Assembly: GCA_007115705.1 (NCBI GenBank)
Contig: QXEO01002114.1
Coordinates: 1,240,001-1,304,000, forward strand
Reading direction: 5' to 3'
From: Dactylis glomerata
Lineage: Eukaryota; Streptophyta; Magnoliopsida; Poales; Poaceae
Length of the DNA stretch: 64,000 bases
Numbering within the stretch: position 1 is the stretch's first letter; every line of letters starts with the position of its first letter. Of the stretch, positions 57,719-64,000 are shown one piece after another. Made by a program: the position numbers and the translations under genes. Under the pieces are notes generated by a model. It made no database searches, was not told where the DNA came from, and saw only the letters and a program-made list of their open reading frames with translations.

Positions 57719-60700
57719 GGAAGAGAAGACTTCTGCGAGGGGAGTTTTTCGCACACACATTCTTTACTTTGTTATTGTTTTGCTTTACTTTATTTTATTT
57801 TACCTGCATTGCTTTATATCAAAAACCGAAAAAAATTAGAATCCTTGGTAGTTGTTATTTCTTTACTTTAGTTTATCATGTTGATCCCTAAGTACGTTCT
57901 GGAGGACCTCTCAGTAGGTAGTGGTTCAATTATTGGAAAAAGTAACATTGAGGAGTTCTTTAATCACATTAGTATGGTACCAAAGCATGATCACCAAGGG
58001 TCTTCTAAAACTTATGTGGATGAAATACAATGCCTTATTGATAAGACCTCTGCAGTTGATCTTAATGCTTCTTCTGATGTTACTTGATTCACAATTTTCT
58101 GTGCCTAGCTCAAAGGCGTTAAAGAAAAGCACTCTTGGGAGATAACCCAATGTTTTCTTTTCAGTACTTTTTCTTTTATTTGAGTCTTGGAAGTCATTAC
58201 TACTGTAATGACCACTCCTTATCTTGTTTATTTCATTTTTGTGCCAAGAGAAGCCTCTAATTCGAGTGAGGTAAAGATTTGGGGATGTTGCTGTCCTGAA
58301 ACTGTTTTTGGTACTGCACCGTAAAAATTCGTAAAAATTCTCTGTTTATCTTTTGGACCTGCGATTTCTTGTGCATATGCCCCAGGTTATATACAAACTT
58401 TTGTTAGTTGAACACTTTTTGATTTGAGCAACAAAAAATCCCTCAAAAATTCGACCTTTGTCAGCTGTTCACTTTTGACAGATTTCTGCCAATATTTGTG
58501 TTTGCCACTTTATCGCTTTCTTTTGAGTTCTTTTGATTACGGAACTTTTGGGGAGGTTGCTACAGTAGTATCTACTATATATGTGGTGGTTTTGAGTTGA
58601 AACCTGAAGCAAAAAGAGATTGATTATATGTTATGCTTACACTAATGTTGCTAATAGAATTGTGTTTATTTTTTTATGAAGGAAGTTTTCAAGTGTAGGG
58701 ATTGGAGAATGATGAGATGAGTTGAAGAATGGACAAAAGCTCAAGCTTGGGGATGCCCATGCATCACCCCAAGAAATATCCAAGAAGTACAAGCGTCAAA
58801 CCTTGGGGATGCCCCCGAGGCACCCCTTCTTCATCGGCAAAAATCAGGTCACCTTTCAAAACACTATATTTTTATTGCTTCATGCACTATGTGTTTTTCT
58901 TGGAGCGTCAGTTATTTTAGTTTTCTTAGTTGGTTTAGTTTGTTTGTTTGCTGCAATAAATGGTTGGACCCCAACAAATTTTCTTTGGAGATGTACTCGT
59001 TTTCATTTGCCAAGAACACTCAGTTTTTCACTCTTATCGTTTATCGTGTGTTCTTCTTTTTCTGCTACTGCTTTTGGTTTTCGTTTTCACCTTGATTTGC
59101 GTTCAGACCTTGTCATATCTTTTCATCAAGGTGTATTTTTGCCTCTGATCTTTATTGGTTTTCATCAAAAGAGGTGTTTATAAAAATTTCAAAGGGTGTT
59201 GGAAAAGAGAAAAAGCTTTGTGCAAAATAGTGGTACAAGAAGGAGCTTGTGTAGACTGCGGCTTAGGCTTTTTCATGTCATGCTTGATGTCTTTTTGATA
59301 GTATGCTTAGTGGTTTTGCTGTAGCATGACTTGTCTCAAATAACTGAGATTGCTTAATGAGCCTTTGAAAAAATCATGCGTTGTTTTTATTGTATGGAAG
59401 TATTATTTTGGTTTTCTCCTTGATGCTTTATTTGGGTTGACTTGGCGCATGCTCACACATGTTAGACTCTTACAAAGTCGCCAATAGCCTTCATGATCAT
59501 TTAGTTTTTGACTTTTGATGCCATCTTATGCTTCTTTTAATGTCGCTTTGTTGCTTTGCATGATTATGGCCATTATTGCTCTCTTAGTTGGTCGCTCCCA
59601 GTCTTTTGCTAGCCCTCGCCTTGTACTGAGTATGAGCTCTACTCGTGCATCCAACTCCTAAAAGCCAAAGTTTTCCAAAGTGTCCACCATACATACCTAC
59701 TAGCAATTTGCTATTCCAAGTAAATTTGACTTGCTTTTATTTTCTCTTCAAATTAAACTCTTACCAGTGTTATGCGAAATTCGGTTAGTAAAGCTCTCAC
59801 GAACCGGAAGGCACACTTTACTTTTTCCTGTTCTTAAAAATTTGACATTGTGGTCTCTTATGTTGAGTTGTTATGCTTGCAAGTTGTAAGTTGGATTCTA
59901 GCCCATCCATGCTGTCATGGGGCAAGCTTTCAACATTGCACTTCTTATTTGAGTTGATATCGTGATCTTTTGTCTATGGATGCCCGCGGTGTGAAATGAA
60001 TTGGGAATCTTGTGGGGATCATGGAGTTTGTATATGTGTTAGGGAAACGCCGGGCCGCCAATCTAAGCCATGCATAATTCATGGTGGAAATTTGCAGCAT
60101 ACCCATGGTGAACATTCGACGACGCATCTCACAATAAAAAGCTAAACAAAAGGCAAATAAAAGAGATGTCGAGGTGTTCATTGTCTGCTTGTCCTGTCAT
60201 TTTGGTGTGGGCTTGCTCCATGTCATCGGGCACGGAGGTACCCCATTGGCGGTTCTCAATGATATGCATATACTTACAATGACAAGAGCCTTGCTTGGGA
60301 CTCTAAGTAAAGTAGCATGAGGTTTGGGTACTCGTATTCACGGGGCAGGAGGTTTTCAACTTATGATTTGTCAAGCATATGCATCATAATTGTTCTCGCA
60401 TTAACTTTAACCATTCAAGATGCTTATGATGGGGGCAATGAGAGCTCAAAGCCGGTAATTATCATAATTTTTGAAGGTTATAAAACTTGCAATCACTACT
60501 TCCCTCTGCGAAGGGCCTTTCTTCTAATTTTATGTTGAGTCACCACCTTCTTTCTTTATGCACCATTAAGAGAGCATAGTTGTCATTCTTAGTGTGATAT
60601 GCATTGTCCCAAAGTTCATTGATTGATTCATATTGTTGGTTTCACTTGTTCTTAAATTATTTGTATCTAGTCGCCCTCTTAAACTTGAAGGTGTCCTATG

Positions 60701-61004
60701 CATTTATGTTTTGCTCTCTTTGAAGGACAAGCTGAAAATTATTTGTATGTTTTTCCTTATGATTTGAACACACGTTTGACTTTCATTGTTTCATTTTCAT
60801 GATCTTTTGTTTGTGTTCATTTGCATGTTTACAACATGGTTGCTAAGTTCTTATTTTCATGATTATATCTTCATGCCCATGTTTTAAGTTCTTATGATCC
60901 CAGCTCACCAATGCTTACATATATGATCAAGATTGTGTAGGTGCATGTCACCTCAAAAATTATTCTTTGTTATCACTTACCTACTCGAGGACGAGCAGGA
61001 GTTA
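57719..61004 (+). other. Element J interior, no gag-pol
   Basis: About 3.3 kb. A 69-codon ORF (57878-58087, starting MLIPKYVLEDLSVGSGSIIG) follows the PBS. The text near 58095-58145 (GGCGTTAAAGAAAAGCACTC, GGGAGATAACCCAATG) resembles sequence that normally follows pol in Athila-type elements, so a large deletion probably lies near 58085. A 153-codon ORF (58722-59183) with hydrophobic stretches lies in the env-like position, but its wording (AAGCTTGGGGATGCC repeated in the DNA) suggests conserved non-coding sequence. The rest has no credible gene. Confidence 0.6.
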
Positions 61005-61018
61005 AGCTTGGGGATGCT
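61005..61018 (+). other. Element J polypurine tract
   Basis: AAGCTTGGGGATGCT-like tract directly upstream of the 3' LTR. The same words recur at 58741-58756. Confidence 0.8.
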
Positions 61019-62613
61019 TGATACGTCTCAAACGTATCTATAATTTTTGATGCTCCACCATTTGCCTATTGTTTTGTTACACTTAGTGGCACTTTTATGC
61101 ATTTTCCGGAACTAACCTATTAACGAGTTGCCACAGTGCCAGTTCCCTGTTTTCTGCTGTTTTTGTGTTTCAGAGTGATACACAGGAAATATTCTCAGAA
61201 TTGGACGAAACCACATCCTAAAGTCTTATTTTACCCGGAAGCTTCCAGAGATCCGAAGAGGAGTAGGAGGGGGGCCACCAGGGCCCCACACGCAGGGGTG
61301 GCACGGCCAGCCCCCTGGCCGCGCGGGCCCCGCATGAGGGAGCCTGGCTCCTCCTCTGACATCGCCCCTTCGCCTATAAAGACCCCCCGACGGAAAAAAC
61401 CTAAGTACCCGATCAGTTTTCCAGAACACATCGCGATCCGCCGCCGCCGTCGACCTGAAGATCGGGAGGGTCCAGAAGCTCTTCCCGGCACCCTGCCGGA
61501 GAGGGGAATCGCCACCGGAGGTCTTCTTTATCGCCATGCTTGCCTCCGGAGCGATGAGTGAGTAGTCTACCTTGGACTATGGGTCCATAGCAGTAGCTAG
61601 ATGGTTGTCCTCTCCACCATGTGCTTCATGTTTAGATCTCATGAGCTGCCATACATGATTGAGATCACCGTTATGTAATTCTACATGTTTGGTTTGTTGG
61701 GATCCGATGAATATTGGTGTTTATGATTAAGTTGCTGTACTGAATTATATCTTTTGTTATCTCTATGTTGTTTATGATCTTGCATGCTCTCCGTTGTTAG
61801 TAGCTATCTTGGCCGAGTAGTTGCTAGTGACTCCAAGAGGGGGTATTTATGCTCGATAGTGGGTTCATGCCTCTATTTCACCTGGGGGAGTGACAGAAAC
61901 CTCTAAGGTGGTAGATGTGCTGTTGCTACTAGGGAGAAAACAACATTCATATGCTCAAGGGCATATGCTTTGTTTACATTACACACTTTTCTTAATGCAA
62001 TTATCTGTTGTTCGCAACTTAATACTTCTAGGGTGTTCGGATTGATATCCCCGGGAGTGGATTATTAGTCATAGATGCAGTTGGATGGCGGTCTATGTAT
62101 TTTGTTGTAATGCCCAGTGTAAATCTCATAGTGATCTTCTTGACATATCATGTTTATCTTTATTCTATCAATTGCCCAACTGTAATTTGTTTGCCCAGCA
62201 TGTGTTATTTTATCTATGGAGAGACACCACTAGTGAACTGTGGATCCCGGTCCTATTTCCATCATATTGCTATCACTTGTTTACTTTACTCGCACTGTTT
62301 ACTTTACTCGCATACTATATTGTTTTCCACTCGATACGCTCATAACCTTTGTTTCAAGCAAACCGGTGAGATTGACAACCTCATCGCAAGTTGGGAACAA
62401 AGTATTTGTTTGTGTGTGTGCAGGTTCCGCATCACCTTCAGTCGTCATTGTCTCTCCTCTCCTGACCGATATTAAACCTTGGTTTCTTAACTGAGGGAAA
62501 ACTAGCTGCTATACTCATCATACCTTCCTCTTGGGGTTCCCAACGAGCTGGTTATTCACCACGCACAAGGACCGTCTGCTCCCACATCAACCACACACCA
62601 TCAACCGGTAGCA
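61019..62613 (+). mobile_element. Element J 3' LTR
   Basis: 1,595 bp with the same termini as 56014-57622, lacking 14 bases at about 61053. Confidence 0.92.
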
Positions 62614-62618
62614 GTTCC
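62614..62618. repeat. Element J target-site duplication, right copy (GTTCC)
   Basis: GTTCC follows the LTR end GGTAGCA and matches 56009-56013. Confidence 0.92.
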
Positions 62619-62891
62619 AAATCCCATTTTTGAATTTTAGAAAACAAATCTATCATTCCTTAGCTAGGGGTTTGCATAAACTCTGTCATATGGCATTAAC
62701 TCTTAGGTTATACATCCTTCAGGTTGCCATTTCATTGGAAAAATAAAATCCATTCGACAAGGTTGCCCATAGCTCTTACAAGTCCTTACAATATTTATTA
62801 CAAAGCAGTAGTTGCATACAATTTCTTCCAAGTTGGCTACATCTTGTTGTGTCTTCTCCTTGTATTTATGGCATCCTTTAGTTATCCCAGT
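62619..62891 (-). mobile_element. Element H internal region, part 2
   Basis: Continuation of H after the J insertion. AT-rich and non-coding, lying just downstream of gag on the minus strand. Confidence 0.5.
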
Positions 62892-63799
62892 TCAGTGAAG
62901 TCTTGAAGTACTTTTCTCTGCGCATTGGTCTGAATAGTGTCCATGTTGCTTGCATGTGTAACAAGTGATATGGTTGAGGTTCTTCTTCATGCTACCTTGT
63001 CCGTTTGCTTTGTATCTTTCTGTACATTTCTTTGCATAATGTCCTAGCTCATTGCAATTGAAGCACAATACCTTGCTAGTGACCTTCTTCTTTTTGGGTC
63101 TCTCTAAGGCTAGGATATCTCTTACTTCCTTTTCTTCATATTCCACTTTAGTTGTGGGAAACCTTTCTCGTTTCCTCGAGCAATTTCTAGATAAGTGTCC
63201 TTCTTCTTCACATGAAAAGCAACACTTGGTGGTAAGGTTGTGTGCTGTTTCCATGACTTTCTTTTCCACCGTTATCTTGGATCTTCTATCTTCAGGGGTC
63301 TTTTCTAGCAACTGGCACAGTCTATCCTTGGCTTGTTGATTCATTCGTTGCATCGTGGGGTAAAGATAACACTCAGTAGGAACATGATTGATTCCATCGC
63401 ATAAGAAACAAGTAACCTGGGTCATGGGACATTCTCCAATTCGGTGGCTCGTATCACAGTAAGGGCACTGTTCATGACATTCCTTAGACATGTGTCCTAT
63501 TTCTCCACAGATCTTGTAGGCTCGCAGTGTCATCTCAGCATCACCTTTTGGTTCCTTGCCACCATGATCATTTTGTGGCAGGTTGTTATTGGTACTAGCC
63601 ATAATCTGGGACATCATTTGTAATATTTGAGAATGATTATCTAGTACTTGTTGCATTCCTGGAGGTGTATCTCTTTGCTATCGTGGTTGACCATATCCTG
63701 GGTCATTACTCGCATCATTTCAGTATGTACTTCTACCATTCGTTGCATTGCTATCTCCATCTGAGGGTTATTGTGATTGTTCTGGCGTTGAGGATGCAT
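62892..63799 (-). pseudogene. Element H gag-like protein with multiple zinc knuckles
   Basis: The minus-strand start MHPQRQNNHNNPQMEIAMQR (63799) leads to a short Met-rich helix, then a frameshift and stop near 63690. From 63656 a 254-codon frame is open: a helix (QVLDNHSQILQMMSQIMA), then zinc-knuckle-like motifs in series. These are KICGEIGHMSKEC (first Cys lost), CPYCDTSHRIGEC (short spacing), CFLCDGINHVPTEC, CFSCEEEGHLSRNC, CFNCNELGHYAKKC and CYTCKQHGHYSDQC. Four are perfect C-x2-C-x4-H-x4-C. No Retrotrans_gag domain is seen between the helix and the knuckles. The helix and flanking DNA match the gag start of B. It probably binds element RNA; it is broken by the frameshift. Confidence 0.75.
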
Positions 63800-64000
63800 C
63801 TGTTTGGGTTTGGGACAGGTTTAGGACTTGGTATAGATAAGAATAGATAGAAGAGATCTAAAGAAAATTCCTACCCAAACACAACAGATCAAGGCAATTC
63901 ATCTTACAAACAACATCTAACAATCATTCATCACATCAAGTAAACTAGGTCAAACACTAATAATCTAGTATGGTCATACCCCAGTTTGGTATGATCATTA
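63800..64000 (-). mobile_element. Element H region upstream of gag (runs off the window)
   Basis: Spacer-like sequence similar to 8528-8600 of element B (CTAAAGAAA..TTCCTACCCA wording). If the parallel holds, the coiled-coil ORF and 5' LTR of H lie just outside the window. Confidence 0.5.

Larger units (their letters stand above)
56014..62613 (+). mobile_element. Athila-type Gypsy element J without gag-pol
   Basis: A 6.6-kb element has LTRs of 1,609 and 1,595 bp that differ by about twenty substitutions and a 14-bp indel. It is flanked by GTTCC (56009-56013 and 62614-62618). LTRs start TGATACGTCTCAAACG and end CCGGTAGCA. The PBS matches the tRNA-Asp site used by Athila elements and the polypurine tract AAGCTTGGGGATGC is also typical. 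The 3.4-kb interior has no gag, protease, RT, RNase H or integrase, so it is non-autonomous. It interrupts the interior of element H. Confidence 0.92.

Noticed and set aside
58722..59183. 153-codon ORF with hydrophobic segments, possible env-like protein in J
   Set aside because: Overlapping frames of similar length and repeated AAGCTTGGGGATGCC-type DNA words suggest conserved non-coding sequence. There is no signal peptide or envelope motif.

Overview
This window is intergenic chromosomal DNA from a large-genome grass, most likely a cool-season (Pooideae) cereal or forage grass. It consists almost entirely of nested transposable elements. The lineage call rests on BARE/Angela/WIS-type Copia LTRs opening with GGAAATATGCCCTAGAGGC-like sequence, Athila-type Gypsy LTRs opening TGATACGTCTCAAACGTATC, and LTRs that read TGTAACATCCC on the minus strand. 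Tribe and species cannot be resolved from sequence alone. No intact host gene, tRNA, rRNA or CRISPR array was found.

Left half (1-32182). An LTR of minus-strand Gypsy element A is cut into three pieces (1-1402, 21284-23502, 31923-32182). Two elements sit inside it. Element B (1403-21283, target duplication GTAAA) is a minus-strand, gag-only Gypsy element with an extra coiled-coil ORF. B carries a hAT DNA transposon (5349-8154, 8-bp duplication CCCATGTC) inside gag and a near-intact Copia element C1 (10670-19202, duplication GTGGT) inside one LTR. The second insertion is Copia element C2 (23503-31922, duplication AAGCT), whose LTRs are almost identical although its polyprotein is ruined.

Middle (32183-43850). 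After LTR A come the 3' end of a Tat/Retand-like Gypsy polyprotein (D), an unassigned repeat stretch, a one-sided BARE-type Copia LTR with a PBS on the minus strand (E, 36139-37809), and a Gypsy integrase fragment (F). Between F and its inverted relative G lies a small island that is not LTR retrotransposon. It holds a SINA/SIAH-like E3 ligase pseudogene, a RING-H2 pseudogene and the DUF4216-type end of a CACTA transposase with a poly-aspartate tail.

Right half (43850-64000). Minus-strand Gypsy pol G (44419-47562) is interrupted by element H, a minus-strand relative of A and B. H's 3' LTR (about 47565-55202) holds tandem repeats and a putative Helitron (51519-55002) that carries three exon-like blocks with consistent splice phase. 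H's internal region is split by Athila-type element J (56014-62613, duplication GTTCC), which has no gag-pol and a duplicated primer-binding site. H's gag (62892-63799) has about six zinc-knuckle-like motifs, and the element runs past the right edge.

How it fits together. A, B and H are one related group with shared LTR blocks, a duplicated polypurine tract and a conserved stem-loop beside it; B appears gag-only, and so does the visible part of H. B, C2, J and the hAT all lack functions needed to move themselves, so each must have relied on partner elements elsewhere. Insertion order from nesting: D, then A, then B and C2, with the hAT and C1 into B; and G, then H, then the Helitron and J.
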